From NCBI RefSeq assembly GCF_033366695.1, contig NZ_JAOBTQ010000001.1, positions 1,364,001 through 1,428,000 on the forward strand: a stretch of DNA of 64,000 bases. Direction: 5' to 3'. Both the position numbers and the translations under genes were made by a program. Below are positions 53,242 to 61,371 of the stretch, piece after piece. Source of the stretch: Streptomyces sp. SCL15-4 (GTDB lineage: Bacteria > Actinomycetota > Actinomycetes > Streptomycetales > Streptomycetaceae). The notes under the pieces are model-generated. The model had not been told where the DNA came from, did no database searches, and saw only the letters and a program-made list of their open reading frames with translations. Each line of letters opens with the position of its first letter. Position 1 is the first letter of the stretch.

Positions 53242-54138
53242 ATGTCCGACGTACCGCACCGTCCCTGGCACGGCGTCCTCGTCGCCACCGCCCTCCCCTT
53301 CCGCGACGATCTCTCGGTCGACCACGACCGCTACGCCGAGCACTGCGCCCGGCTCGTCGCGAGCGGCTGTGACGGCGTCGTGCCGAACGGCTCGCTCGGC
53401 GAGTACCAGGTGCTCACCGCGGAGGAACGGGCCCGGGTGGTGGAGACCGCCGTGGCCGCGATCGGCGGGGAGCGGGTGGTGCCGGGCGTCGCCGCGTACG
53501 GCTCCGCCGAGGCCCGCCGCTGGGCCGAGCAGGCCGGCGCGGCCGGCTGCGCGGCGGTGATGCTGCTGCCGCCCAACGCCTACCGCGCCGACGAGCGTTC
53601 CGTCCTCGCCCACTACGCGGAGGTCGCGCGGGCCGGCCTGCCGGTGGTGGCGTACAACAACCCGGTCGACACCAAGGTGGACCTGGTGCCCGAACTCCTC
53701 GCCCGGCTGCACGGCGAGGGACTGGTGCAGGCCGTCAAGGAGTTCTCCGGCGATGTGCGCCGCGCCTGGCGGATCGCCGAACTCGCGCCGGAACTGGATC
53801 TGCTGGTCGGCGCGGACGACGTGCTGCTGGAGCTGGCGGTGGCCGGTGCCAAGGGCTGGGTGGCCGGCTATCCCAACGCGCTGCCGCGCGCCTCGGTGGA
53901 GCTGTACCGCGCGGCGGCGGCCGGGGACCTGGCCACCGCGCTCCCCCTGTACCGGCAGCTGCACCCGCTGCTGCGCTGGGACTCCAGGACCGAGTTCGTC
54001 CAGGCGATCAAGCTCTCCATGGACGTCGTCGGGCGCTACGGCGGCCCGGTGCGCCCGCCCAGACTCCCGCTGCCGCCCGAGCAGGAGGCCGCGGTCCGCG
54101 CGGCCACCGAGAAGGCCGTGGCCGCGGGGCTGGCCTGA
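53242..54138 (+). CDS. DapA-family deaminase/aldolase (pyrroline-4-hydroxy-2-carboxylate deaminase-like)
   Basis: This 298-residue TIM-barrel enzyme belongs to the DHDPS/NAL family: GVVPNGSLGEYQVLTAEER, VVAYNNPVDTKVDL with Tyr138, and the Schiff-base Lys166 in LVQAVKEFSGDVR. In hydroxyproline breakdown the family member deaminates delta1-pyrroline-4-hydroxy-2-carboxylate to 2-oxoglutarate semialdehyde. The setting between the dehydrogenase subunits and the epimerase supports that reading. GAGAGGA precedes the ATG. The gene is 22 bases from the epimerase gene. The NGSLGE stretch replaces the GTTGE motif of true DapA, arguing against lysine synthesis. Confidence 0.88.
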   Translation: MSDVPHRPWHGVLVATALPFRDDLSVDHDRYAEHCARLVASGCDGVVPNGSLGEYQVLTAEERARVVETAVAAIGGERVVPGVAAYGSAEARRWAEQAGAAGCAAVMLLPPNAYRADERSVLAHYAEVARAGLPVVAYNNPVDTKVDLVPELLARLHGEGLVQAVKEFSGDVRRAWRIAELAPELDLLVGADDVLLELAVAGAKGWVAGYPNALPRASVELYRAAAAGDLATALPLYRQLHPLLRWDSRTEFVQAIKLSMDVVGRYGGPVRPPRLPLPPEQEAAVRAATEKAVAAGLA

Positions 54139-54160
54139 CGACCGGGAAGGAGACCGGAAG

Positions 54161-55162
54161 ATGCGCAGCAAGCTCGTCCTGCACGCCGTCGACTCGCACA
54201 CCGAGGGCATGCCGACCCGGGTGATCACCGGCGGGATCGGCACCGTGCCCGGCGCGACGATGAACGAACGGCGGCTGTACTTCCGCGAACACCGCGACCA
54301 CGTCAAGCGGTTGCTGATGAACGAGCCGCGCGGCCACTCCGCGATGAGCGGCGCGGTCCTGCAGCCGCCGACCCGCCCGGACTGCGACTGGGGGATCATC
54401 TACATCGAGGTGTCCGGCTATCTGCCGATGTGCGGGCACGGCACGATCGGGGTGGCCACCGTCCTGGTCGAGACGGGCATGGTGGAGGTCACCGAGCCGG
54501 TGACCACCATCCGGCTGGACACTCCGGCGGGGGTCGTGGTCGCCGAGGTCGCGGTGGAGGGCGGCGCGGCCCGGAGCGTGACGCTGCGCAACGTCCCGTC
54601 GTTCGCCGCCGGCCTGGACCGCGAGGTCACCCTGCCCGACGGCCGCACCGTCGGCTACGACCTCGCCTACGGCGGCAACTTCTACGCCATCCTGCCCGTC
54701 GACGCCCTCGGGCTGCCCTTCGACCGCGCCCGCAAGGACGACATCCTGGCGGCGGGACTGGAGCTGATGCGGGCGATCGGCGAACAGGACGAGCCGGTCC
54801 ACCCGCAGGACGCGTCCATCCGCGGCTGCCACCACGTCCACCTGTACGCGCCCGGCGCCACCGCCCGGCACTCCCGGCACGCCATGGTCATCCACCCGGG
54901 CTGGTTCGACCGCTCCCCCTGCGGCACCGGCACCTGCGCGCGCATGGCGCAGCTGCACGCCCGCGGCGAACTGCCCCTGGGCACCGAGTTCGTGAACGAG
55001 TCCTTCATCGGCACCCGGTTCACCGGACGGCTGCTGGGGACGACCGAGGTCGCCGGGGTGCCGGCCGTGCTGCCCAGCTTCACCGGCCGCGCGTGGATCA
55101 CCGGGACGGCGCAGTACCTGCTGGACCCGGACGACCCGTTCCCCGAGGGGTTCGTCCTGTAG
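54161..55162 (+). CDS. 4-Hydroxyproline 2-epimerase (proline racemase family)
   Basis: This 333-residue protein is of the proline racemase family. Both catalytic cysteines are present: Cys91 in PMCGHGTIG and Cys254 in RSPCGTGTCA. Having both favours racemase/epimerase activity over the trans-3-hydroxyproline dehydratases, where the second Cys is Thr. It would turn trans-4-hydroxy-L-proline into cis-4-hydroxy-D-proline, the substrate of the three-subunit dehydrogenase upstream. AAGGAGA precedes the ATG at 54161; much longer upstream frames overlap the DapA-type gene and were rejected. Confidence 0.92.
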   Translation: MRSKLVLHAVDSHTEGMPTRVITGGIGTVPGATMNERRLYFREHRDHVKRLLMNEPRGHSAMSGAVLQPPTRPDCDWGIIYIEVSGYLPMCGHGTIGVATVLVETGMVEVTEPVTTIRLDTPAGVVVAEVAVEGGAARSVTLRNVPSFAAGLDREVTLPDGRTVGYDLAYGGNFYAILPVDALGLPFDRARKDDILAAGLELMRAIGEQDEPVHPQDASIRGCHHVHLYAPGATARHSRHAMVIHPGWFDRSPCGTGTCARMAQLHARGELPLGTEFVNESFIGTRFTGRLLGTTEVAGVPAVLPSFTGRAWITGTAQYLLDPDDPFPEGFVL

Positions 55163-55194
55163 GCCCGCCGGGCTCCTCTACACTCACCCCGGTG

Positions 55195-55887
55195 ATGCGT
55201 GACATGGCACAGAACACGCGTGACGCGGAGCTGTCCGCGCTCCCGCGGCTCGGCGGACGGCGCAGCAGCTACCGCGAGCGGGTCGCGGACGCCCTGCGCG
55301 CCGCGCTGATCGCGGGCGAGCTGCGGCCGGGCGAGGTGTACTCGGCGCCCTCGCTGGCCGCCCGGTTCGGTGTCTCGGCGACACCGGTACGGGAGGCGAT
55401 GCTCGACCTGGCCAAGGAGGGACTGGTCGACACCGTGCCCAACAAGGGCTTCCGGGTCACGGCCGTCTCCGACCGGCAGCTGGACGAGTACACGCACATC
55501 CGGGCGCTCGTCGAGATCCCGACCGTGGCGGACCTGGCCCGCACCGCCGACCGGGTCTCGCTGGAGGCGCTGCGCCCGGCGGCCCGGGAGATCGTCGCCG
55601 CCGCCGCGGCGGGCGACCTGATCGCCTACGTCGAGGCCGACACCCGCTTCCACCTCGGCCTGCTCGCCCTAGCGGGCAACGCGCACCTGGTCGAGGTCGT
55701 CGCCGACCTGCGCGGGCGCTCCCGGCTGTACGGGCTGACCGCGCTGGTGCGGGCGGGCCGGCTGCTCGCCTCCGCCGAGGAGCACCTGGAGCTGCTGGAC
55801 GCCCTGCTGGAACGCGACGAGCGGGCCGTCCGCGAGATCATGACCCGGCATCTGGGGCATGTGCGCGGCCTGTGGGCGGCGGACTGA
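55195..55887 (+). CDS. GntR-family (FadR-type) regulator of the hydroxyproline cluster
   Basis: This 230-residue regulator has an N-terminal winged helix (SSYRERVADALRAALIAGELRPGEVYSAPSLAARFGVSATPVREAMLDLAKEGLVDTVPNKGFRV) and a C-terminal FCD ligand domain with the conserved Asp and His (EADTRFHLGLLALAGNAHLVEVVADLRGRSRLYG; late RHLGH). FCD domains bind organic acids through a metal; an intermediate of hydroxyproline breakdown is the likely effector. GTG 55192, ATG 55195 and ATG 55204 are all possible starts. A TACACT at 55179-55184 puts transcription near the start codon, so the message may be leaderless. Confidence 0.9.
   Translation: MRDMAQNTRDAELSALPRLGGRRSSYRERVADALRAALIAGELRPGEVYSAPSLAARFGVSATPVREAMLDLAKEGLVDTVPNKGFRVTAVSDRQLDEYTHIRALVEIPTVADLARTADRVSLEALRPAAREIVAAAAAGDLIAYVEADTRFHLGLLALAGNAHLVEVVADLRGRSRLYGLTALVRAGRLLASAEEHLELLDALLERDERAVREIMTRHLGHVRGLWAAD
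55199..55210. promoter_or_regulatory. Operator-like site 3, overlapping the GntR start
   Basis: GTGACATGGCAC, identical (inverted) to site 2, overlaps the first codons of the GntR gene, where it could mediate autoregulation. A -10-like TACACT lies at 55179-55184. Confidence 0.6.
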
Positions 55888-55933
55888 CCTCCCCGGGCGG
55901 CGGACATCTGGCGGCCACGGGTCCGCGCCGCGA

Positions 55934-56049
55934 CGTTTTTTGCGCGATCCGGCGGCCCGCACGGAACAAAAAACGGCGATTTTGAGCCAGATCGGCGCAT
56001 CCCCGACCATGGAACCCGTCCCGGTGATCCCGGGAACATCCGTTCCATG
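55934..56049. promoter_or_regulatory. Inverted repeats before the permease gene
   Basis: Two structures lie between the GntR and permease genes. CGTTTTTTG (55934-55942) pairs with CAAAAAACG (55967-55975) across 24 bases. CATGGAAC (56008-56015) pairs with GTTCCATG (56042-56049) across 26 bases, with CCCGG repeats inside. The A6/T6 tracts are very rare in this GC context. A terminator for the GntR gene or a regulator site for the permease are both possible. Confidence 0.5.
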
Positions 56050-56064
56050 AGAGGCGCACCACCC

Positions 56065-57510
56065 ATGCACAACACCGGAACCGTCGCACGGTCGGCTCCG
56101 GCCTCCGCGGAGACCCCCGCGGCGCCCCCCACGGTTCCCGCCGAGAACCCGCACGGCGACGCCGGCAGGCATGCCCGCCGGTTCGGCCTGCCCGTCGCCA
56201 CCGCCCTGGTCATGGGCAACATCATCGGCGGCGGCATCTTCCTGCTGCCCGCCTCCATCGCCCCCTACGGCACGGTCAGCCTGGTCGCCTTCGGCGTGCT
56301 GACCGTCGGCGCCATCGCGCTCGCCCTGGTCTTCGGCCGGCTGGCCGCCCGGGACCCGCGCACCGGCGGCCCCTACGTCTACGCCCGCGAGGCGTTCGGC
56401 GACTTCGCGGGCTTCCTCGCGGCCTGGTCGTACTGGATCACCACCTGGGTGTCGAACGCGGCGCTCGCCGTCGCCGCCGTCGGCTACCTGGACGTGCTGA
56501 TCCCGGTCGACGACCACCGCTGGACCGCCTGCCTGGCCGCGCTCGCCCTGCAGTGGCTGCCCGCGCTCGCCAACTTCGCCGGCACCCGGTACGTGGGCGC
56601 CGTCCAGCTGGTCTCCACCGTGCTGAAGTTCGTCCCGCTGCTGCTGGTCGCGGTCGGCGGGCTGTTCTTCTTCGACCCCGACCGGCTCGGCCCGTTCAAC
56701 TCCAGCGGGCACGGCGCGGTCGGCGCGGTGTCCGCCTCCGCCGCGCTGCTGCTCTTCTCCTACCTCGGCGTGGAGTCCGCCGCCGTCAGCGCGGGCGAGG
56801 TCGAGAACGCCCGCCGCAACGTGGGCCGCGCCACCGTCATCGGCACCGCGGGTGCGGCGCTGGTGTACCTGCTGGGCACGGTGTCGGTGTTCGGCACGGT
56901 CGCGCACGACCGCCTGGTGACCTCCACCGCGCCGTTCTCGGACGCCGTGAACACGATGTTCGGCGGCAGCTGGGGCGGTACGGCGGTGGCGCTCGCCGCG
57001 CTGGTGTCCATGACCGGCTGCCTCAACGGCTGGACCCTGCTCAGCGCCCAGACGCCGTACGCGGCGGCGCGCGACGGACTGTTCCCGAGCGCCTTCGCCC
57101 GCCGCCGGCGGGGTGTGCCCACGGTCGGCGTGGGCGTGACGGTCGTCCTCGCCTCGCTGCTCACCGTCTACAACTACTTCTCCGGCTCGGGCAAGGTCTT
57201 CGACGTCCTGGTCCTGGTCACCACGTTCACCGCGACCGTGCCGTACCTGCTGGCCACCGCCGCGCAGATCTTCCACCTCGTGGCCGGGCGGCCCGAGGCG
57301 GTCGACCGGGGGCGGCTGGTGCGGGACTCCGTGATCACCGCGGTGGCCGCGGCGTTCTCGGTCTGGCTGATGGCGGGCGCCGGCTACGCCGCCGTGTACC
57401 AGGGCGTGCTGTTCCTGTTCGTCGGGATCATCGTCTACGCGGTGATGGCGGCGCGACGGCAGCGGAGGCAGACCCCGGCGGCCGAAGCCCCGGCGGCCGA
57501 GGCGCCGTAG
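56065..57510 (+). CDS. APC-superfamily amino acid permease (AdiC/PotE-like)
   Basis: This 481-residue protein has about twelve transmembrane helices and the APC start motif VMGNIIGGGIFLLPASIAPYG, then RTGGPYVYAREAFGDFAGFLAAWSYWI and LLLFSYLGVESAAVSAGEVENARRNVGRAT. The overall pattern is that of AdiC/PotE-type exchangers, but many such proteins are plain importers. It follows the GntR gene of the hydroxyproline cluster and may import hydroxyproline or proline. GAGAGG precedes the ATG at 56065; an ATG at 56047 is possible. The tail has the short repeat AAEAPAAEAP. Confidence 0.9.
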   Translation: MHNTGTVARSAPASAETPAAPPTVPAENPHGDAGRHARRFGLPVATALVMGNIIGGGIFLLPASIAPYGTVSLVAFGVLTVGAIALALVFGRLAARDPRTGGPYVYAREAFGDFAGFLAAWSYWITTWVSNAALAVAAVGYLDVLIPVDDHRWTACLAALALQWLPALANFAGTRYVGAVQLVSTVLKFVPLLLVAVGGLFFFDPDRLGPFNSSGHGAVGAVSASAALLLFSYLGVESAAVSAGEVENARRNVGRATVIGTAGAALVYLLGTVSVFGTVAHDRLVTSTAPFSDAVNTMFGGSWGGTAVALAALVSMTGCLNGWTLLSAQTPYAAARDGLFPSAFARRRRGVPTVGVGVTVVLASLLTVYNYFSGSGKVFDVLVLVTTFTATVPYLLATAAQIFHLVAGRPEAVDRGRLVRDSVITAVAAAFSVWLMAGAGYAAVYQGVLFLFVGIIVYAVMAARRQRRQTPAAEAPAAEAP

Positions 57511-57520
57511 TCGGCGGGGC

Positions 57521-58744
57521 CTAGTCCCGGCGGCCGGGGGGCACGGGGTCGGGGGGCGCGGGGTGCACTCCGGGCCGGTACTTCGGGACCCGGATAGTGA
57601 TCTTCATCCCGGCTCCGACGCCGGTCTCGATCACCAGGCCGTGCTCGTCGCCGTAGACCTGGCGCAGCCGCTCGTCCACGTTGCGCAGCCCGATGCCCGC
57701 CGCCGGGCCGTCCTCGCCGCGCAGGATCCCGCGCAGCCGGTCCGGCTCCATGCCGACCCCGTCGTCCTCGACGACGATCCGGGCCGTCGCCCCCTCGTCC
57801 CGCGCGGTGATCGTGATACGGCCGCGCCCGGCGCTCTCCTCCAGCCCGTGCTTGACCGCGTTCTCCACCAGGGGCTGCAGGCACAGGAAGGGGACCGCCA
57901 CGGGCAGCACCTCGGGGGCGATCCGCAGGGTGACCTCCAGCCGCCGGCCGAACCGGGCCCGCACCAGCTCCAGGAACTGCTCGATGGCGCGCAGCTCCTC
58001 GGCGAGCGTGGTGAACGCGCCGTGGCGGCGGAAGGAGTAGCGGGCGAAGTCGGCGAACTCCAGCAGCAGGTCGCGGGCCCGCTCGGGGTCGGTGCGGACG
58101 AAGGACGCGATCGCCGCGAGGGAGTTGTAGACGAAGTGCGGGGAGATCTGCGCCCGCAGCGCGCGGATCTCCGCCTCGATCAGTCCGGTGCGGGTCCGGT
58201 CGAGGTCGGCGAGTTCGAGCTGGACGGAGACCCAGCGCGCCACCTCCTCGGTGGCCCGCGCCCCGGACCCCGGCTCCCCGGCGCCGAGCACGACGAGCGC
58301 GCCGAGCACACGCCGGTCCACGGTGAGCGGCGCGGCGGCGCCCCAGCGCACCGGGCAGTCCGGCTCCGGGCAGCCGACGGCGAAAGTCTGCGCCCGGCCG
58401 GTGTCCAGCACCTGGCGCACCCGCTCCAGGGCCGTCTCCTCGTGGTGCCGGCCCGGTCCCTCCCAGGCCAGCAGCCGGTCCTCGGCCGTGAGCGCGAGGG
58501 CGGCCGTGCCGAACAGCGGACGCAGCCCGCGTACCGCCTTGCGGGCCGCGTCCGGGGTGAGTCCGGCGCGCAGCGGTGGCGCGGCCACGGAGGCGGTGTG
58601 CAGGGTGCGGAAGGTGGCGCGCTCCACGGGGGTGCCGGGGTCCGCGCCGTCCCGGTCCGATCGGCGGGCCGACAGGCGCCCGGCGGCGAGGCCGGCGGCG
58701 AAGAGCAGCGGGGCTCCGGCGGCGAGCAAGGCGAGGCCGTTCAC
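57521..58744 (-). CDS. LytS-type sensor histidine kinase without adjacent regulator
   Basis: This 407-residue kinase has one N-terminal hydrophobic helix (LALLAAGAPLLFAAGLAAG), a GAF-like middle domain (about 60-165), the PF06580-type phospho-acceptor His203 in RAQISPHFVYNSLAAI and a HATPase domain with PLVENAVKHGLE, DDGVGM and GIGLRNVDERL. These kinases pair with LytTR regulators. GTG 58744 is chosen because it overlaps the stop of a 16-codon ORF that itself overlaps the symporter stop; GTG 58777 is the alternative (418 residues) but would run through that ORF. The symporter gene is upstream, so the kinase may sense uptake or presence of the same solute. A LytTR regulator lies at 6.1-6.9 kb. 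Confidence 0.88.
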   Translation of the reverse strand: MNGLALLAAGAPLLFAAGLAAGRLSARRSDRDGADPGTPVERATFRTLHTASVAAPPLRAGLTPDAARKAVRGLRPLFGTAALALTAEDRLLAWEGPGRHHEETALERVRQVLDTGRAQTFAVGCPEPDCPVRWGAAAPLTVDRRVLGALVVLGAGEPGSGARATEEVARWVSVQLELADLDRTRTGLIEAEIRALRAQISPHFVYNSLAAIASFVRTDPERARDLLLEFADFARYSFRRHGAFTTLAEELRAIEQFLELVRARFGRRLEVTLRIAPEVLPVAVPFLCLQPLVENAVKHGLEESAGRGRITITARDEGATARIVVEDDGVGMEPDRLRGILRGEDGPAAGIGLRNVDERLRQVYGDEHGLVIETGVGAGMKITIRVPKYRPGVHPAPPDPVPPGRRD

Positions 58745-58791
58745 CGGGGCGAGCCGTGGGCCGCGAACCACTGGCACCGGTTCGTCGTCAT
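58741..58791 (-). CDS. 16-residue coupling ORF between symporter and kinase
   Basis: ATG 58791 overlaps the symporter stop as ATGA, GGAG lies 10 bases before it, and the stop at 58741 overlaps the kinase GTG as GTGA. The peptide is MTTNRCQWFAAHGSPR. It may be a real small protein or only a ribosome-bridging ORF; no family is recognised. Confidence 0.5.
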   Translation of the reverse strand: MTTNRCQWFAAHGSPR

Positions 58792-60542
58792 GGTGTCGTC
58801 ACTCCTCGGCGGGTGGTGGACGGGCTTCGGCCGGCCGGGCGTTCGGGCAGGTGGAGGCGGGCCATGGCGGCCTCGGTGCCGGCGGGGACGCGGTTCCGGG
58901 TGGCCAGGGACACCAGGATCATGGTCAGGAAGCCGAGCGGGACGGACCACACGGCGGGCCAGGCGAGCAGGGAGTGCGCCCAGCCCCGGGCCGGCGGCCC
59001 GGCGATCGTCAGGGTGACGGCGGTCAGGGCGCCGCCGCCGCCGGCGAGGAGTCCCGCGATCGCGCCGGGCGGGGTCAGTCCGCGCCACCAGATGCCGAGC
59101 ATCAGCAGCGGGCAGAAGGAGGAGGCGGCCACGGCGAAGGCGAGTCCCACGGCGCTGGCGACGGGAAGCTGCCCGGCGGCCACGCTCACCGTGCCGGGCA
59201 CGGCCACCGCCAGCAGCGTGGCGAGCCGGAAGCGGCGGACGCCGAGCGAGGGCAGCACGTCCTGGCTGAGCACGCCCGCGACGGACAGGATGAGCCCGGA
59301 GGCGGTGGACAGGAACGCCGCGCAGGCACCGGCGGCGATCAGCGCGCCGAGCAGGTCACCGGCGGTGCCGCCGATCAGCCGCTCGGGCAGGACGAGGACG
59401 GCGGCGTCGGTGTCGCCGGTGAGCAGCAGGTCGGGGGCGTAGAGCCGGCCGAGGAGGCCGTAGAGGGGCGGCAGCAGGTAGAAGCCGCCGACGAGGGCGA
59501 GCACGATCACGGTGGTGCGCCGGGCGGCGCGGCCGTCGGGGTTGGTGTAGAAGCGGACGAGGACGTGCGGCAGCCCCATGGTGCCGAGGAACGTGGCGCA
59601 TATCAGCCCGTACGTGGCGTAGAGGGGGTGCTCCTCCTCGCCGCCGGACAGCGGTGCGGCCCAGCCGGCGGCGCCGTCCGCCGGGCCGTCGCCGCTCACG
59701 CGCTCGGGCACCGGGGTCCGGGGCGGGAACCGGAGCGTGGTCCCGGCCCGGATCTCGTGCACACCGGGCTCCAGCACCAGCGGCCCGCCGTCGTAGCCCC
59801 TGCCGTCCACGGCGCCGGTGGCGGCGGCCCGCAGCGGTGTCCCGATCCGGAGCCGCACGGTGCTGTCGACGGTGACCTCGGTGTGCCGGCGGAAGGTCGG
59901 CGGCTCCTCCACGGCACTGGCGGGACGCGGGTCGCCGTGCCAGGCGAGCAGCAGGAAGACCGCGGGCACGAGGAGGGCGGTCAGCTTCAGGCAGTACTGG
60001 AACGCCTGGACGAAGGTGATGCCGCGCATGCCGCCGGCGGCCACGGCCAGGGTGACGACGACGGCGACGAGCACGCCGCCGAGCCAGTGCGGCGCACCGG
60101 TGACCAGGCCGAGGGTCAGGCCCGCGCCCTGGAGCTGCGGCAGCAGGTAGAGCCAGCCGACGCCGACGACGAGGACACCGGCGACGCGCCGGGCGGCCGT
60201 GGACTCGAGCCGTGAGTCGGCGAAGTCGGGCAGGGTGTAGGCGCCGGAGCGGCGCAGCGGGGCGGCGACGAAGGCGAGCAGGACGAGGTAGCCGGCCGCG
60301 TAGCCGACGGGGAACCAGAGCATCTGGACGCCCTCGGCGGCGACGAGTCCGGCGATGCCGAGGAAGGAGGCCGCCGAGAGGTACTCCCCGCTGACGGCCA
60401 TGGCGTTGAGGTACGGCGGCACGGTGCGGGAGGCGACGTAGAAGTCGGACGTGGTGCGGGAGACACGCAGTCCCAACGAGCCGATCACCAGGGTCGCCAG
60501 GACGGCCGCCGACACGGCCACGATGCCGTACGCCTGGCTCAC
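58788..60542 (-). CDS. Sodium:solute symporter (cation/acetate, ActP-like)
   Basis: This 584-residue protein is an SSS-family transporter of about thirteen helices: TSDFYVASRTVPPYLNAMAVSGEYLSAASFLGIAGL, then GGMRGITFVQAFQYCLKLTALLVPA and FLGTMGLPHVLVRFYTNPDGRAARRT. Acetate or another short monocarboxylate is the expected substrate, from the pairing with a DUF485 gene. An extra hydrophilic segment of about 100 residues (residues 205-310, PRPASAVEEPPTFRRHTEVTV onward) interrupts the helices and is larger than in E. coli ActP. GTG 60542 begins 28 bases after the DUF485 stop. The stop overlaps the 16-codon ORF. Confidence 0.92.
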   Translation of the reverse strand: MSQAYGIVAVSAAVLATLVIGSLGLRVSRTTSDFYVASRTVPPYLNAMAVSGEYLSAASFLGIAGLVAAEGVQMLWFPVGYAAGYLVLLAFVAAPLRRSGAYTLPDFADSRLESTAARRVAGVLVVGVGWLYLLPQLQGAGLTLGLVTGAPHWLGGVLVAVVVTLAVAAGGMRGITFVQAFQYCLKLTALLVPAVFLLLAWHGDPRPASAVEEPPTFRRHTEVTVDSTVRLRIGTPLRAAATGAVDGRGYDGGPLVLEPGVHEIRAGTTLRFPPRTPVPERVSGDGPADGAAGWAAPLSGGEEEHPLYATYGLICATFLGTMGLPHVLVRFYTNPDGRAARRTTVIVLALVGGFYLLPPLYGLLGRLYAPDLLLTGDTDAAVLVLPERLIGGTAGDLLGALIAAGACAAFLSTASGLILSVAGVLSQDVLPSLGVRRFRLATLLAVAVPGTVSVAAGQLPVASAVGLAFAVAASSFCPLLMLGIWWRGLTPPGAIAGLLAGGGGALTAVTLTIAGPPARGWAHSLLAWPAVWSVPLGFLTMILVSLATRNRVPAGTEAAMARLHLPERPAGRSPSTTRRGVTTP

Positions 60543-60570
60543 CCGGCGGCCCCGCGCGCTCCGGCGCCGG

Positions 60571-60942
60571 TCACCGCCGAGCCCCTTCGTCCCCGTCCGC
60601 CACGTCCCGTTCGTTGCGCTCGGCCCGTACGACGTACCACCGGCCGACGACGACGAGCAGCGGGTAGACACCGACCCCGAGGACGGCCCACACGACCAGC
60701 GCGCCCGCCGGCCGGACCGCCGGGTCGGGCAGGGCCGCGAACACGAGGGGCAACGCCCCGACCACGCCGACGAGCACTCCGAACACGGCCAGCCCCAGCC
60801 GAAACTGACGTCGCATCAGTTCTCTCGGCCCGGCACCGTCCGCGGGACGCACCGGAACGGACCGCGCCGGACCGCGCACCGGCCTGGCCAGCCGGGAAAC
60901 CCCCGTGACCACTTCACGTCGGGGAGTCCCGGGTCCACCCAT
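60571..60942 (-). CDS. DUF485-like small membrane protein
   Basis: This 123-residue protein has a hydrophilic N-terminus of about 45 residues and two helices (FRLGLAVFGVLVGVVGALPLVFAALP and ALVVWAVLGVGVYPLLVVVGRWYVVRAERNE), the layout of the DUF485 partners that accompany acetate symporters. GGAGG lies 7 bases before ATG 60942. It is the first gene of a minus-strand operon with the symporter, the 16-codon ORF and the kinase. Its function is not known, although a regulatory or assembly role for the symporter is commonly supposed. Confidence 0.8.
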   Translation of the reverse strand: MGGPGTPRREVVTGVSRLARPVRGPARSVPVRPADGAGPRELMRRQFRLGLAVFGVLVGVVGALPLVFAALPDPAVRPAGALVVWAVLGVGVYPLLVVVGRWYVVRAERNERDVADGDEGARR

Positions 60943-61290
60943 GCCGCGCCCTCCGGCCCGCGAAGATCACACGTCGCAGTGGAGTGTACGCACCACCGAT
61001 GCGCGGGGACAGCTCCCGGCCGGGGCCCGTTTTCCGGCCGCCATTCTCCGGCGCTCCGGGATTCCCGCACATTCCGGTTCTGCTGGTGACGGCGGGACCG
61101 CCATGGATAGAATGTCGCGCGCTGCTCGCGATGGCGGTCGGCGAGGTCGGCGGTGGGGGCGAGAGTACCGTGATTGAGCTGTGGAAACACCCGGAGCGAA
61201 GCGGCCCCTCCCGAGCATCTGAACGCGTGTTCGCTTTTTCCGGCATGCGGTGCTTACGGCCTGTCCGCCATATCCACGAACGGTCATCGT
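60943..61290. other. Intergenic region upstream of the surface-protein gene
   Basis: About 350 bases between the leftward DUF485 gene and the terminator before the surface-protein gene. It holds promoters for both directions by necessity, but I find no well-spaced hexamers. A rightward frame (60984-61292) ends just before the hairpin; it has no ribosome site and no domain, so I do not call it a gene. A small RNA is possible. Confidence 0.4.
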
Positions 61291-61328
61291 AAAGCGGCCC
61301 ACGCGACAGCAGTGGGCCGCTTTTCTTT
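61291..61328 (+). terminator. Intrinsic terminator in the leader of the surface-protein gene
   Basis: AAAGCGGCCCAC (61291-61302) and GTGGGCCGCTTT (61312-61323) form a perfect 12-bp stem with a 9-base loop, followed by TCTTT. It lies 44 bases before the ATG at 61372 and points toward it. It is either the end of a small upstream transcript or an attenuator. Confidence 0.8.
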
Positions 61329-61371
61329 GCCTGCCTGGTTTCAAGACAACGAAAGTGTGGAGTGTGATGCC

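Noticed and set aside
58745..58777. GTG 58777 as start of the histidine kinase
   Set aside because: It would run through the 16-codon ORF; GTG 58744 is better placed by GTGA overlap. It cannot be fully excluded.
60984..61292. 102-codon plus-strand frame upstream of the surface-protein gene
   Set aside because: No ribosome site or domain, and typical random high-GC composition; mentioned only in connection with the terminator.
61100..61330. Riboswitch (for example a cyclic-di-AMP or cyclic-di-GMP type) in the leader of the surface-protein gene
   Set aside because: No conserved core of a known class was recognised by eye; a covariance search would be needed.
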